Source: an uncultured Latescibacterota bacterium (GTDB lineage: Bacteria > Latescibacterota > UBA2968). From it: a stretch of 64,000 nucleotides of DNA. The position numbers and the translations under genes were made by a program. The stretch is from assembly GCA_951812755.1 (NCBI GenBank), contig OX638329.1, forward strand, positions 3,232,522 through 3,296,521. The letters are read 5' to 3'. A model generated the notes under the pieces. That model did not search any database. It was not told the origin of the DNA and was given only the letters and a program-made list of their open reading frames with translations. Shown here one piece after another: positions 10,032-18,103 of the stretch (the stretch's first letter is position 1; the number at the start of each line of letters is the position of its first letter).

Positions 10032-10885
10032 GTACAGCGACGGGTATTCATATTTCGGGCAACACCTTGTGCCTGGTCCACCTTGAAAAATTGGATAATG
10101 CGTATTGTCTCAGGGGTCTGATTAACCAGCGTGTATCGGAGGTCTTTGATTTCGGTCCCGAAAAAGAAGTGCCTGAATCCTTTGTTGAGGAATTGGGACA
10201 AGCACTTGAAAGCCTGCGAAAACCGCTCGGCACGCTTTCTTTTTCTCTTTCCGGTGGTCTGTATCACATCCAAAAAGTTCCTCTCGAAGTCGTGGGAGAA
10301 GAAGACTGCCGCGAGCAGATTTTATGGGAAGCATCGCAGACACTCATTTCTCCTGTTGACAATAGCGCAATCGACTTTATTCCGGTAGGGCGCGTGGCTT
10401 TTTGGACCGCAGTACGCAACGGAGTGATTGAGGCACACGAAACCCTGTGCTCGGTGCTGGGCGGAAACCGTCTGCATCTCTGTGTCGCTCCGCTGGCTCT
10501 ATTTTGTGCGGGACTACCCGCTCGCGTATGGGAGTCGGGTAGGCAAATGGCTGTTCACAGAGATCCCGCTGGGTCTTTTTATATTTCCGTTGAAAATGGT
10601 ATTTTAATCGGCGTTGAAACAGCAGGTCCTGATGCTTCAAATTTACAACGCTGGCTCTCTCTCGCAAGTTCTCCACATCGCCCCTGCAAACGGGTTTATC
10701 TATCGGGGGACATACCGCCCATTGCTCCACCAGCCGACCTCAGCCTTGTGGAGCATCCAATATTTCGCGGTATAGATACTGCGAAGTTGCCAGAACGAGA
10801 TCGCGCAAAACTCGGACACGCGAGCAGATTTGCCCTTGCCCTTGGCGCAGGGTTACACAAACTAATGATATCGGAGACCTCATAA
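10028..10885 (+). CDS. PilM-like actin-fold protein (probable)
   Basis: The product is 285 residues. The N-terminus (G-I-H-I-S-G-N-T-L-C-L-V) resembles the first strand pair of actin/hexokinase-fold proteins. The region P-L-E-V-V-G-E-E-D-C-R-E-Q-I-L-W-E-A resembles the P-x-x-E-x-x-x-x-I-x-W-E-A segment of PilM, and the end (A-S-R-F-A-L-A-L-G-A-G-L) resembles the C-terminus of PilM. PilM is the cytoplasmic partner that links type IV pilus PilN/PilO to the ATPases. Here it is coupled to a ComEA-like DNA-binding protein and no pilN or pilO follows. The link to DNA uptake is therefore inference and the identification is moderate. Confidence 0.6.
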   Translation: MSTATGIHISGNTLCLVHLEKLDNAYCLRGLINQRVSEVFDFGPEKEVPESFVEELGQALESLRKPLGTLSFSLSGGLYHIQKVPLEVVGEEDCREQILWEASQTLISPVDNSAIDFIPVGRVAFWTAVRNGVIEAHETLCSVLGGNRLHLCVAPLALFCAGLPARVWESGRQMAVHRDPAGSFYISVENGILIGVETAGPDASNLQRWLSLASSPHRPCKRVYLSGDIPPIAPPADLSLVEHPIFRGIDTAKLPERDRAKLGHASRFALALGAGLHKLMISETS

Positions 10886-10888
10886 CAA

Positions 10889-11647
10889 ATGGCAGACTTT
10901 AAAGATCAGATTAAACAAATACAAGATGCGATAGCGCGTATCGAACAAAAATTAGATCAGGTTGCCAGGGTGCAGGTTCCAATCCGAGATCTCCGAGAGA
11001 TCAAGACCAGAGTCTATAAAGAAGCTATTAGCGGCGCTCGAGAACGCCGGGAAATTTTTTCTACTCTCGATGCCATACAAAAAAATATCGCCGGTCTGCA
11101 AGCCAATGCCAGTGCCCGATTAGATCGAAGCACACCCATTCCCCCGACTGAATTGCGGGTTGGGATATTTGTCGATGTGCAGAATATCTTTTATGCTGCA
11201 AAACCGTTTAATGCTCGTCTCGACTTTGAAAAATTGCTGGAACTCAGCGCGGGCAAACGCCGATTGATCCGCGCTATTGCTTATGTCGTGCAATCGCCAG
11301 ATGTTGACCAGAGCAACTTTATCTCGATGCTCCAACAAAAGAGCTACGAAGTAAAAAGAAAAGATTTGCGGCAGCGCAGCGATGGATCGGCCAAAGGCGA
11401 TTGGGACATGGGGATGGCCATTGATATCATGAGATTTGTCGGTAAACTCGATGTCGTGGTTCTCGTGAGTGGTGATGGTGATTTTGTACCTCTGGTCGAT
11501 CTCGTTAAGACTCTGGGGCCACGCGTTGAGGTCATTTCCTTTACCTACAATACGGCGAGGGATCTCATCAACAGTGCAGATGAGCACATTCCCATTGAAG
11601 AGACTCTACTCTTGAGGAATAGCGCACAGTCGCAGCCTGCAAAATAG
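10889..11647 (+). CDS. NYN domain protein (LabA/DUF88 family)
   Basis: The product is 252 residues. The first ~70 residues are predicted coiled coil (Q-I-K-Q-I-Q-D-A-I-A-R-I-E-Q-K-L). The NYN/PIN-like nuclease domain starts near residue 90: G-I-F-V-D-V-Q-N supplies the first acidic residue, D-W-D-M-G-M-A-I-D the second pair and L-V-S-G-D-G-D-F the third, so the acidic set for metal binding is intact. NYN proteins are RNases of the PIN-like superfamily; LabA-type members have varied regulatory roles. It begins 3 bases after the PilM-like gene, so the same operon is likely. The RNA target is unknown. Confidence 0.85.
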   Translation: MADFKDQIKQIQDAIARIEQKLDQVARVQVPIRDLREIKTRVYKEAISGARERREIFSTLDAIQKNIAGLQANASARLDRSTPIPPTELRVGIFVDVQNIFYAAKPFNARLDFEKLLELSAGKRRLIRAIAYVVQSPDVDQSNFISMLQQKSYEVKRKDLRQRSDGSAKGDWDMGMAIDIMRFVGKLDVVVLVSGDGDFVPLVDLVKTLGPRVEVISFTYNTARDLINSADEHIPIEETLLLRNSAQSQPAK

Positions 11648-11669
11648 CGTCAGATCGCTTAATTTTCCC

Positions 11670-12650
11670 ATGTTCGTTGATCTTACCAGAATTTATGCCC
11701 GTTCGGGCAGCGGCGGCAATGGTTGCAAAAGCTTTCGCCGAGAAAAGCATGTGCCGCGAGGTGGGCCAGATGGCGGCGATGGTGGCAGTGGAGGAGATGT
11801 CGTTTTTATAGCAGACGCCCGCTTATCCACACTGCTTGATTACCGGTATCGACAACACCTGAGTGCAGGACCCGGAGAACATGGGTCGGGTCAAAAGAAA
11901 GCGGGACGACGGGGTGACGATGCTGAAATTCCCGTTCCGGTTGGCACGCTCATCAAGGATGCAGAAACGGGTGAAATTCTCGCGGATTTGACCGAATCCG
12001 GTCAACGCATTGTTTTGATCAAGGGCGGTCGCGGCGGCCGTGGCAATGCGCGTTTTGCCACATCGACAAATAGAGCGCCAGAGTATGTCCAGCCCGGAGA
12101 ATCGGGACGGGAATGCCATCTGGAACTCGAGCTTAAACTCATCGCTGATGTCGGTCTGGTTGGGCATCCAAATGCGGGTAAATCGACCCTGCTCGCCAGA
12201 GTTTCTGCAGCGCAACCCAAAATCGCCGATTATCCCTTTACGACCTTGCAACCCAATCTGGGCATTGTCAAATGCGGTGATTACGATAGCTTTGTTATGG
12301 CAGATATTCCGGGCTTGATTGAAGGGGCGCATCGAGGCAAAGGGCTTGGGTTTCAATTTTTGCGTCATATTGAACGCACGCGCGTTCTCCTTTTTATGGT
12401 CGATGTCGCCAGTCCCAATCCAGAATACGACCTGTCGGTTTTAAAAGAAGAACTCGATCGTTTCAGTCCCAAATTGCGCGAGAAACCCGCGATGCTCATT
12501 GCTACCAAACTGGACTTGTTGCCACCTGAATATCGCAAGGGGCCATTTTTTTCGGGCCAAACAGATTTGGGAATTTCTTCTGTCACAGGTCGTGGTCTGG
12601 ACGCGCTCATTTTGAAGTTGCGGGATCTGATAAGACAGAGCGATGTATAA
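11670..12650 (+). CDS. obg: Obg-family GTPase
   Basis: The product is 326 residues. Residues 1-158 form the glycine-rich Obg fold (G-S-G-G-N-G-C-K-S-F-R-R-E-K and G-G-P-D-G-G-D-G-G). The G domain follows: G1 at G-H-P-N-A-G-K-S-T, G3 at D-I-P-G-L-I-E-G-A, G4 at T-K-L-D, G5 near S-S-V-T-G. Obg (CgtA) binds the 50S subunit and acts in ribosome maturation and stress control. The C-terminal OCT extension found in some Gram-positive homologues is absent, as in many Gram-negative ones. The ATG at 11670 follows the NYN stop by 22 bases. Confidence 0.95.
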   Translation: MFVDLTRIYARSGSGGNGCKSFRREKHVPRGGPDGGDGGSGGDVVFIADARLSTLLDYRYRQHLSAGPGEHGSGQKKAGRRGDDAEIPVPVGTLIKDAETGEILADLTESGQRIVLIKGGRGGRGNARFATSTNRAPEYVQPGESGRECHLELELKLIADVGLVGHPNAGKSTLLARVSAAQPKIADYPFTTLQPNLGIVKCGDYDSFVMADIPGLIEGAHRGKGLGFQFLRHIERTRVLLFMVDVASPNPEYDLSVLKEELDRFSPKLREKPAMLIATKLDLLPPEYRKGPFFSGQTDLGISSVTGRGLDALILKLRDLIRQSDV

Positions 12651-12686
12651 CGGGTTGTCTCCCAGGCTCGTTCATAGACGCATAGG

Positions 12687-12723
12687 CAAAAAAATAGGGC
12701 GAGAGTAACTCTCTCGCCCTATT
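12687..12723 (-). terminator. Strong hairpin terminator between obg and tRNA-Arg
   Basis: Perfect 13-base arms AATAGGGCGAGAG (12693-12705) and CTCTCGCCCTATT (12711-12723) enclose a 5-base loop. On the minus strand the stem is followed by a run of seven T residues (12688-12694), so it should end the tRNA-Arg transcript. It may also stop the obg operon from the other side. Confidence 0.85.
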
Positions 12724-12728
12724 GATTG

Positions 12729-12805
12729 TGGTGCGACATACAGGATTCGAACCTGTGACCTCTGGTTCCGGAGACCAGTGCTCTATCCAGCTGAGCTAAT
12801 GCCGC
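12729..12805 (-). tRNA. tRNA-Arg (CCG)
   Basis: It folds into a full cloverleaf: acceptor GCGGCAT/ATGTCGC with one G-T pair, D stem GCTC/GAGC, anticodon stem CTGGT/ACCAG with loop CTCCGGA (anticodon CCG), and T stem ACAGG/CCTGT with loop TTCGAAT. CCA is encoded (12729-12731 on the plus strand as tgg). A strong terminator lies 6 bases beyond. Confidence 0.96.
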
Positions 12806-12953
12806 AGATGACCTCTCTGACGGGCAGACTGAGGACAGGCCCCCTGCCTTCATGGTCTATACCGAGCGTATCGTTTTGAAGCTAACAATAATGGCATATA
12901 CAAGATCGGGGGATAGACCCATAACGCCAGTGTGAATGGCAAGTGTCTTGCCT

Positions 12954-13046
12954 TTAGACCCTCTTTTTATGTCGGTCTCTTCGGCGCCTTTTTTTTCGCT
13001 TATGCGTTGCGATTTTTGCGCGTTTGCGCTTTTTTCCGCTGGGCAA
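12954..13046 (-). CDS. AURKAIP1/COX24-domain (bS22/mS38-like) tiny ribosomal protein
   Basis: The product is 30 residues starting at a TTG, with a strong GGAGG 6 bases upstream and an in-frame TAA. It begins M-P-S-G-K-K-R-K-R and continues A-T-H-K-R-K-K-R-R-R, ending in H-K-K-R-V; about two thirds of the residues are K or R. This matches the small bacterial COX24-domain proteins common in Bacteroidota. They are related to mitochondrial mS38 and mycobacterial bS22, which sit on the small ribosomal subunit. The gene begins 21 bases after the HU gene's stop and is surely cotranscribed with it. It is easy to miss because of its size and TTG start. Confidence 0.85.
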   Translation of the reverse strand: MPSGKKRKRAKIATHKRKKRRRRDRHKKRV

Positions 13047-13067
13047 GAGCTACCTCCTGTGGGTACA

Positions 13068-13364
13068 TTAGCTAGATGGAAGAACAGAAACCTCAGCAAT
13101 AGAATTGCGAAGTTCGCGTGAGGGCTTGAACACAGGCATTGCGCGCGAGGGAATTTTGACAACCTCGCCCGTTTTGGGATTGCGACCTGTGCGCGGTGCG
13201 CGGTGAACGATTTTAAACGTGCCAAAACCGCGAATTTCAATGTGTTCGCCCTGCTCCATTGCTGCAATGAGCGAGGTGAGAAAGCCCTCTACAACGACAG
13301 AGGTATCTGTTTTGGTCAATCCCGTAGCTTCGGCAATCTGATTGACAATATCAGCTTTGGTCAC
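13068..13364 (-). CDS. HU/IHF-family DNA-binding protein
   Basis: The product is 98 residues, the normal size. It has the M-T-K-A-D-I-V-N-Q-I-A start, the G-F-G-T-F-K-I-V-x-R-A-P-R-T-G-R-N-P-K-T-G region forming the beta arms, with the conserved proline at the arm tip, and F-K-P-S-R-E-L-R at the end. HU/IHF proteins bend DNA and organise the nucleoid. The start is a GTG at 13364 with AAGGGG about 6 bases before it; the nearby ATG is out of frame. A near-consensus promoter lies upstream and the bS22-like gene follows in the same operon. Confidence 0.95.
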   Translation of the reverse strand: MTKADIVNQIAEATGLTKTDTSVVVEGFLTSLIAAMEQGEHIEIRGFGTFKIVHRAPRTGRNPKTGEVVKIPSRAMPVFKPSRELRNSIAEVSVLPSS

Positions 13365-13423
13365 CGCATCCCCTTTCTCGGTATTTACAGACGTATTTCT
13401 TCTCTATTTCATCAAGCGCGTGA

Positions 13424-13452
13424 ATGATAAAAAAACCGAGTAACCTTGTCAA
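13424..13452 (-). promoter_or_regulatory. Predicted sigma-70 promoter of the HU/bS22-like operon
   Basis: On the minus strand there is a perfect TTGACA (13452-13447), a 17-base spacer and TATCAT (13429-13424). It lies about 60 bases upstream of the HU GTG start. This is the best sigma-70-type match I saw in the window. Confidence 0.8.
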
Positions 13453-13497
13453 TAAACAAATTTGTGCGCTCTTGCCAGAGATATTCCATTTCATGTC

Positions 13498-13803
13498 TCA
13501 AAAACCTGCTTCCCACCTGTAAATTTCGAGATCGACGCGGCCGTTGACAAATACAATGCCCTCTCGTTCAAGGCGGGCTTCCTGATTGTGATGGGCCATG
13601 TGATTTCCACTGCGAATGGACACCATTCCCCGCGCATTGATGACCCGGTGCCAGGGACAAGATGTATGAGGTGGCAATTCCGACAGTGCCCTGCCCACTT
13701 CGCGCGGTCCACACCCAACCCGCTCGGCAATCTGCCCATAAGTTGCTACAGTACCTTCGGGAATTTTGGCAACCTCTATATATATCCGTTCGTATTTTCT
13801 CAT
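13498..13803 (-). CDS. Alkyltransferase-like protein (ATL, inactive MGMT homologue)
   Basis: The product is 101 residues and corresponds to the DNA-binding domain of O6-alkylguanine DNA alkyltransferase: Y-G-Q-I-A-E-R-V-G, then R-E-V-G-R-A-L, then P-W-H-R-V-I. The active-site cysteine of P-C-H-R-V is tryptophan (residue 51), which defines the ATL group. ATL proteins bind O6-alkylguanine, flip the base and hand the lesion to nucleotide excision repair; they do not transfer alkyl groups. The ATG overlaps the stop of the cytochrome c gene by 4 bases, so the genes are coupled. Confidence 0.92.
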   Translation of the reverse strand: MRKYERIYIEVAKIPEGTVATYGQIAERVGCGPREVGRALSELPPHTSCPWHRVINARGMVSIRSGNHMAHHNQEARLEREGIVFVNGRVDLEIYRWEAGF

Positions 13804-14150
13804 GGATACCTTCTAAGGAGATATTGGACGAGTATTTTTCGCCGTGCAGGCGTGATTTCAAGTTTGGGCATTGGCGTTGGGTATTTTTTTTCGTACGTCT
13901 GCAATCGGGCATTGTCTTTTGCGTACGCAGGGGGATCAATCAGAAATTTTTCCAGTGATTCGGGTGTCCACTTGCTTTGCAAGCCCTGTAGTCGCGGTGC
14001 CTGAGAACCGCCAGAGCCATTGATTTCATGGCATCTCGCACAACCCGATTCGATAAATACGGTTTTGCCATCGGGGGGGGCAGAACAGGACATCAGAAGG
14101 ATTACTGCACACAGAATGCCACACATGGCAATGGCGATTAGATGTTTCAC
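13800..14150 (-). CDS. c-type cytochrome lipoprotein
   Basis: From the GTG at 14150 the product is 116 residues. It has a hydrophobic signal segment and a lipobox L-M-S-C at about residue 21, then one haem site C-A-R-C-H and a possible axial methionine in P-T-P-M-P-K-L. It would be a single-haem cytochrome anchored to a membrane on the periplasmic side. The open frame extends further upstream to 14234, but that part consists of dispersed repeat sequence, so I reject the longer start. The shine-dalgarno before the GTG is weak. The electron partner is not evident. Confidence 0.8.
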   Translation of the reverse strand: MKHLIAIAMCGILCAVILLMSCSAPPDGKTVFIESGCARCHEINGSGGSQAPRLQGLQSKWTPESLEKFLIDPPAYAKDNARLQTYEKKYPTPMPKLEITPARRKILVQYLLRRYP

Positions 14151-14168
14151 CTTGTATCTTAAGAAAAA

Positions 14169-14227
14169 GGGCGACCACAAGGGATCGCCCCTACGATCTC
14201 TTCGTGTATTTTCGTGTACCTTAGTGG
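14169..14227. repeat. Dispersed hairpin repeat (gggcga..tcgccc) plus 'cgtgta' block
   Basis: gggcga (14169-14174) and tcgccc (14185-14190) form a hairpin of the type often seen as 'gtaggggcgatccc' repeats. It is followed by a 'ttcgtgtattttcgtgtacc' block with two cgtgta units. The repeat separates the divergent cytochrome c and thiolase genes. Confidence 0.55.
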
Positions 14228-14304
14228 ATTTCACATCTTATCTCTTATTTTTTGCATTATTTTCAGGTCTGGACGTATCTTGATAGTAAAATGGAGGAAT
14301 GAAT

Positions 14305-15486
14305 ATGAAACACATTTATATCACCGGGAGCAAGCGCACAGCTATTGGCGGATTTATGGGGGGCTTTGCCGAGGTATCTGCGCCTGAACTGGGCAGTGCT
14401 GTTGCGGCGGCTTCGATAGCGCAGGCAGGCATAATCGGCGATGAAGTTGATGAAGTGATTTTTGGCAATGTGCTCAGCGCGGGGCTGGGTCAAAATGTCG
14501 CGCGTCAGGTTGCTATTGGCGCGGGTCTCAATACTTCGGTGGGGGCGACAACGATCAACAAAGTTTGTGGTTCAGGCCTCAAATCCGTTATGCTCGCCGC
14601 TCAGGCCATCCAATGTGGCGATGCCGATTTAATTCTCTCAGGAGGCACGGAAAACATGAGCCGCGCGCCCTATCTTCTCGAAAGTGCGCGAACGGGTTAT
14701 AGACTCGGAACAGGCGAACTCGTCGATTCAATGATCCGCGATGGCTTATGGGATGTTTATAATGATCTGCACATGGGCACATGTGGCGACCGATGTGCTG
14801 AACGCTACGATTTTTCGCGCGAAGACCAGGATGATTTTGCCATCAGCAGTTATAAAAGAGCACTTTGCGCCGATAAAGAAGGCCGATTCCGCAGCGAGAT
14901 TGTACCCGTAAAAGCATCCTCTGGCAAGACAATTACAACGATAGACCGAGATGAGGAACCCCTGAGATTTGACGAGTACAAACTCCGCCAACTGCGCCCT
15001 GCATTTTCAAAAGACGGTTCTGTGACGCCTGGCAATGCGTCGAGTCTCAACGATGGTGCAGCATCTGTTGTTGTCCTTTCAGGCGAAAAAGCAGAATATT
15101 GCGGCATCGCACCCGAAGTTGAGATTTTGGGGTATGCCACACATGCCCAGGAGCCAGAGTGGTTCACGCTCGCGCCTATCGGTGCCATCTCCAAACTTCT
15201 GTCCAGGCTTTCCCTCACTGTTTCGGATATCGACCTGTTTGAAATCAATGAAGCCTTTTCCGGAGTTCCAATGGCGGCGGCGCAGGATCTCGGCATTCCG
15301 GGAGAAAAGCTCAATGTCAATGGCGGTGCTGTCGCGCTGGGGCATCCTATTGGTGCGAGCGGCACGCGCATTCTCGTAACTCTTATTCACGCTCTAAAAC
15401 GCGCCGATAAACACATTGGCATTGCCGCACTCTGCATTGGTGGAGGCGAGGCTGTCGCGCTGGCTGTTAGACGAATAGACGAATAA
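14305..15486 (+). CDS. Acetyl-CoA acetyltransferase (thiolase)
   Basis: The product is 393 residues, normal for a thiolase. Catalytic features are the acylated cysteine in N-K-V-C-G-S-G (about residue 86), the histidine in G-H-P-I-G-A-S-G, and the second cysteine in L-C-I-G-G-G-E-A. It interconverts two acetyl-CoA and acetoacetyl-CoA or acts in beta-oxidation. I take the second ATG (14305) because GGAGG sits 7 bases before it and directly abuts the first ATG (14299). The last residues (R-I-D-E) and the stop codon come from a dispersed repeat shared with the aminotransferase gene at 20.5 kb. Confidence 0.94.
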   Translation: MKHIYITGSKRTAIGGFMGGFAEVSAPELGSAVAAASIAQAGIIGDEVDEVIFGNVLSAGLGQNVARQVAIGAGLNTSVGATTINKVCGSGLKSVMLAAQAIQCGDADLILSGGTENMSRAPYLLESARTGYRLGTGELVDSMIRDGLWDVYNDLHMGTCGDRCAERYDFSREDQDDFAISSYKRALCADKEGRFRSEIVPVKASSGKTITTIDRDEEPLRFDEYKLRQLRPAFSKDGSVTPGNASSLNDGAASVVVLSGEKAEYCGIAPEVEILGYATHAQEPEWFTLAPIGAISKLLSRLSLTVSDIDLFEINEAFSGVPMAAAQDLGIPGEKLNVNGGAVALGHPIGASGTRILVTLIHALKRADKHIGIAALCIGGGEAVALAVRRIDE

Positions 15487-15556
15487 TCCGCAGAAAAAAA
15501 CGCGAGTAATTTGAGCGTTTTTCGCAGATGAACACAGATTAAGGGCGAATAGACGG
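15470..15556. repeat. Dispersed repeat overlapping the thiolase 3' end
   Basis: A 25-base block (15470-15494, starting gacgaatagacgaataatcc) is identical to 20536-20560. A second block with cgcagatgaacacagat and agggcgaatagacgg matches 20561-20600. It supplies the thiolase stop codon. Confidence 0.8.
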
Positions 15557-15568
15557 GGTTCGTAGATG

Positions 15569-15592
15569 AACTGGCCTGAGAGACGGCCAGTT
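15569..15592. repeat. Hairpin between convergent thiolase and DUF5916 genes
   Basis: Perfect 8-base arms AACTGGCC and GGCCAGTT flank an 8-base loop. There is no T tract on either side, so it may end transcription weakly or be part of the neighbouring repeat. Confidence 0.5.
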
Positions 15593-15613
15593 GTACACCA
15601 CTCCGTAGATTCG

Positions 15614-18103
15614 TCACAGACTCAAGAGATAGGAGAGTTTGAGGAGTACCGAGCGGTTTCGCCGGGTTAAGGTCGGGTCGGTGCCATAAGCGCTGTCGAA
15701 GACGAGAAAGATGTCGCTGCCGGGTCGATACCGGTAGTTGAGGAGAAAATTCGCGCTTGCGAACTCTTTGTCGTTGTTCCACTGTACGAAGAGTTTGACA
15801 AAAAAGTCTGTGGAAAAGGAGTACTGCAGGCGATTGCTGAGCGTGTGGATGTTAAAGTTACCCTGAGGAAGTCGAACCCAGTCGCCCTGATATTCCATTT
15901 CATAAGATAGCTGGCCAGAGGGGCGAAAAGAGCTTTCCGAGCGAATGGTATAGCGTCTTCCAGTGTAGTATGTGCCGGCCTCAAAGGTGATGCCAGGGCG
16001 CAATTTTCGGGTCCGACTGGGACGCGGTCCTGTGGTAAATGACGTGAAGGTATAGGTTCCCGGGGGGATGATCACATCTTTGCGACGCGCAGATGGCTCG
16101 AATTCCTCATCGACCACGTCGCGCGTGCGTTTTAATTCGACTCGCCAGTAGTCTCCGGTATTAAAGATCGCAAATACGGAGAGTTCGGCGGTCCAGTATT
16201 TCACATTGTTGTCGCGGTCTGTAAAGATTTGCGCTTCGGGGCCGATTGACATGTAGCGAATATTGCCGAATTTCGGTCTGGGTCTGTAGCGCGCATAGAG
16301 GTCATAGCGCCTGAAACCTTCCAATCCACTTCTGCGATTGATGAACCCCACGGCGGGGTCAAATTGTTCTCCGACATGGAGAATTTTGAGGCGCGTCCAA
16401 TACTTGGTGCCGCGGTAATTCATAGATACAAATCGCGCATCGTCTGCGTTTTCAACCTGCGAATCCCATGTTCGCGCTGCAAAAGCCTGGAAATTCAAGG
16501 TTGATGTTGGAGAATAGTTAAAATCAATACCGCCCGCGCGGTTGTACTGGTTCCATCCCTCGTTAGGATCATCAATTTGTTTGTTGACCATGATGAAACC
16601 GAAGTTTGCCCGCGCGAATACGTCGCGTCTTATGCTGAGGACCGAGTAGTTGGTGCGGTGTACCTGGATTGTGTCGCCTTCTTCGGCAAACAATGCCGAG
16701 TCGGTCAGTACATTGAGCCCTCCAATACTCGTTCGTCCTTCTTTTCCCGCGATTTTTGAACCCACGATAATCGGAATTTTTTTTCCTTTTTCAAGGCCGA
16801 TGCGTCTGGTGTAAAAAAGGAGGGTGGGGGGTCTGGTACCGCTGCCGGTTACTCGCGCTTGTTCGCCAAATTGGAAGAGGTTGGCACCTTCGAGGAAAAA
16901 CTCGCGTTTTTCGGGGAAGAAGAGCCGAAACTGCGTCAGGTTGGTTTGTTCCTGGTCGCCTTCTACCTGTGCGAAATCCGTGTTGTAGGATAAGTCGAGC
17001 GAGATGTTTGACGTGATGCCATAGCGCAGATCGAGGCCCGTTTCAATGGTGCGGCTTTCAGAGGGGGTGGTTGCCTGATCGTCGATGGTCGTGCCCGGCA
17101 AGGCGTAGGGTTTGAGATAAATCGGGCGTCTGGCGCGAATGTGTTGGAGGCCGTGAAGTTCGCCGATGTCCGACATTCGGTACCGCTCTGTGGATGAGGA
17201 ACTCTGCAGGCCGACGACGAGTTGGGTCGCCAGATTTTTGCGGGCAATATAGCGCGCGAGATTGATGCCCCATGTGGCGTCGGCTGCTTGCTTAAACCGC
17301 AGTTGGCTAAACGGAATTTCGATTTCGACTGTCCATCGGTCTGGGTAGTGTTTGGTGCGAGCGACCCAATTGCAATCCCAATCGCGGTTATAGGTTCGCC
17401 CCTCGTTGGAGAGCATTAAGTCGCTTTGCGCCCCAAGGGGATTGACAGAGAAAAAAAAGCCATTTTGCCGATCATTGTACGTGTCGAGCAGGATTTGAAT
17501 ATTGTCATCGCCGCGGATTTCAGAATCCCGCCGCATGTTGTTTGCGATAAATTGAGAGGAGTCCGGGACGAGGCATTCAAAGCCAAAGTAGATGCTTTTG
17601 TCCGTGTAGATAATCCGCACGACTGTTTGTTCGGGACTCGGCATCCAGTAGTTTGGATCGCGCTGTACAAAACCCTTGATCGGTGTTGCCCGCGACCATA
17701 CGGGGTCGTCCAGGACGCCATCTACATTGGGATTTATGTCAACGCGAGTAGCGTGGACGAGCCGCCTGGATTTTCGATCCGATACGTCTGATTGTGCGTT
17801 GCTCAATGCCACCATATCGCCGGTATTCACGGCTGTTCCGTTGGCCGCTACGACTCTTGCTATGACCAGTTCTGGCAATTCTTTGATGACTTCGAGTTTC
17901 GCGCCTGTCTCCTGTCCGTTTTGCACTGTGAGATTTGACCACAGCGGGGCCAGACCATTTAAGCCCGTGACATAAACGAGGTCTCCCGAGACTTGTTGAA
18001 CTGTGCCCTCGCTCGCCAGCAGGTCCGTGGTGGTCAACAGGATGGATAGGCATATCGCTATGGTTTGAATTCTTGGCATGAGTAAGGTGGTGAGATCACC
18101 CAT
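15614..18103 (-). CDS. DUF5916 protein: CBM9-like domain plus outer-membrane barrel
   Basis: The product is 829 residues. An N-terminal signal segment (hydrophobic run around residues 12-30) leads to a short beta domain, then a carbohydrate-binding family-9-like domain at about 115-310 (V-D-G-V-L-D-D-P-V-W opening, Y-T-D-K-S-I-Y-F-G-F, D-D-N-I-Q-I-L-L-D-T-Y). The remainder is DUF5916, with many alternating strands, E-F-F-L-E-G-A-N-L-F-Q-F-G, and a final strand ending L-L-S-L like an outer-membrane beta barrel. Function is unknown; these are thought to be surface proteins. The ATG at 18103 overlaps the dehydrogenase stop (TAATG); M-P-R-I-Q-T at 18079 is an alternative start. Confidence 0.82.
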   Translation of the reverse strand: MGDLTTLLMPRIQTIAICLSILLTTTDLLASEGTVQQVSGDLVYVTGLNGLAPLWSNLTVQNGQETGAKLEVIKELPELVIARVVAANGTAVNTGDMVALSNAQSDVSDRKSRRLVHATRVDINPNVDGVLDDPVWSRATPIKGFVQRDPNYWMPSPEQTVVRIIYTDKSIYFGFECLVPDSSQFIANNMRRDSEIRGDDNIQILLDTYNDRQNGFFFSVNPLGAQSDLMLSNEGRTYNRDWDCNWVARTKHYPDRWTVEIEIPFSQLRFKQAADATWGINLARYIARKNLATQLVVGLQSSSSTERYRMSDIGELHGLQHIRARRPIYLKPYALPGTTIDDQATTPSESRTIETGLDLRYGITSNISLDLSYNTDFAQVEGDQEQTNLTQFRLFFPEKREFFLEGANLFQFGEQARVTGSGTRPPTLLFYTRRIGLEKGKKIPIIVGSKIAGKEGRTSIGGLNVLTDSALFAEEGDTIQVHRTNYSVLSIRRDVFARANFGFIMVNKQIDDPNEGWNQYNRAGGIDFNYSPTSTLNFQAFAARTWDSQVENADDARFVSMNYRGTKYWTRLKILHVGEQFDPAVGFINRRSGLEGFRRYDLYARYRPRPKFGNIRYMSIGPEAQIFTDRDNNVKYWTAELSVFAIFNTGDYWRVELKRTRDVVDEEFEPSARRKDVIIPPGTYTFTSFTTGPRPSRTRKLRPGITFEAGTYYTGRRYTIRSESSFRPSGQLSYEMEYQGDWVRLPQGNFNIHTLSNRLQYSFSTDFFVKLFVQWNNDKEFASANFLLNYRYRPGSDIFLVFDSAYGTDPTLTRRNRSVLLKLSYLLSL

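Noticed and set aside
12857-13267. Minus-strand ORF of 136 codons near the HU gene
   Set aside because: It overlaps the HU gene and the tiny bS22-like gene in another frame. Both of those have ribosome-binding sites and family motifs.
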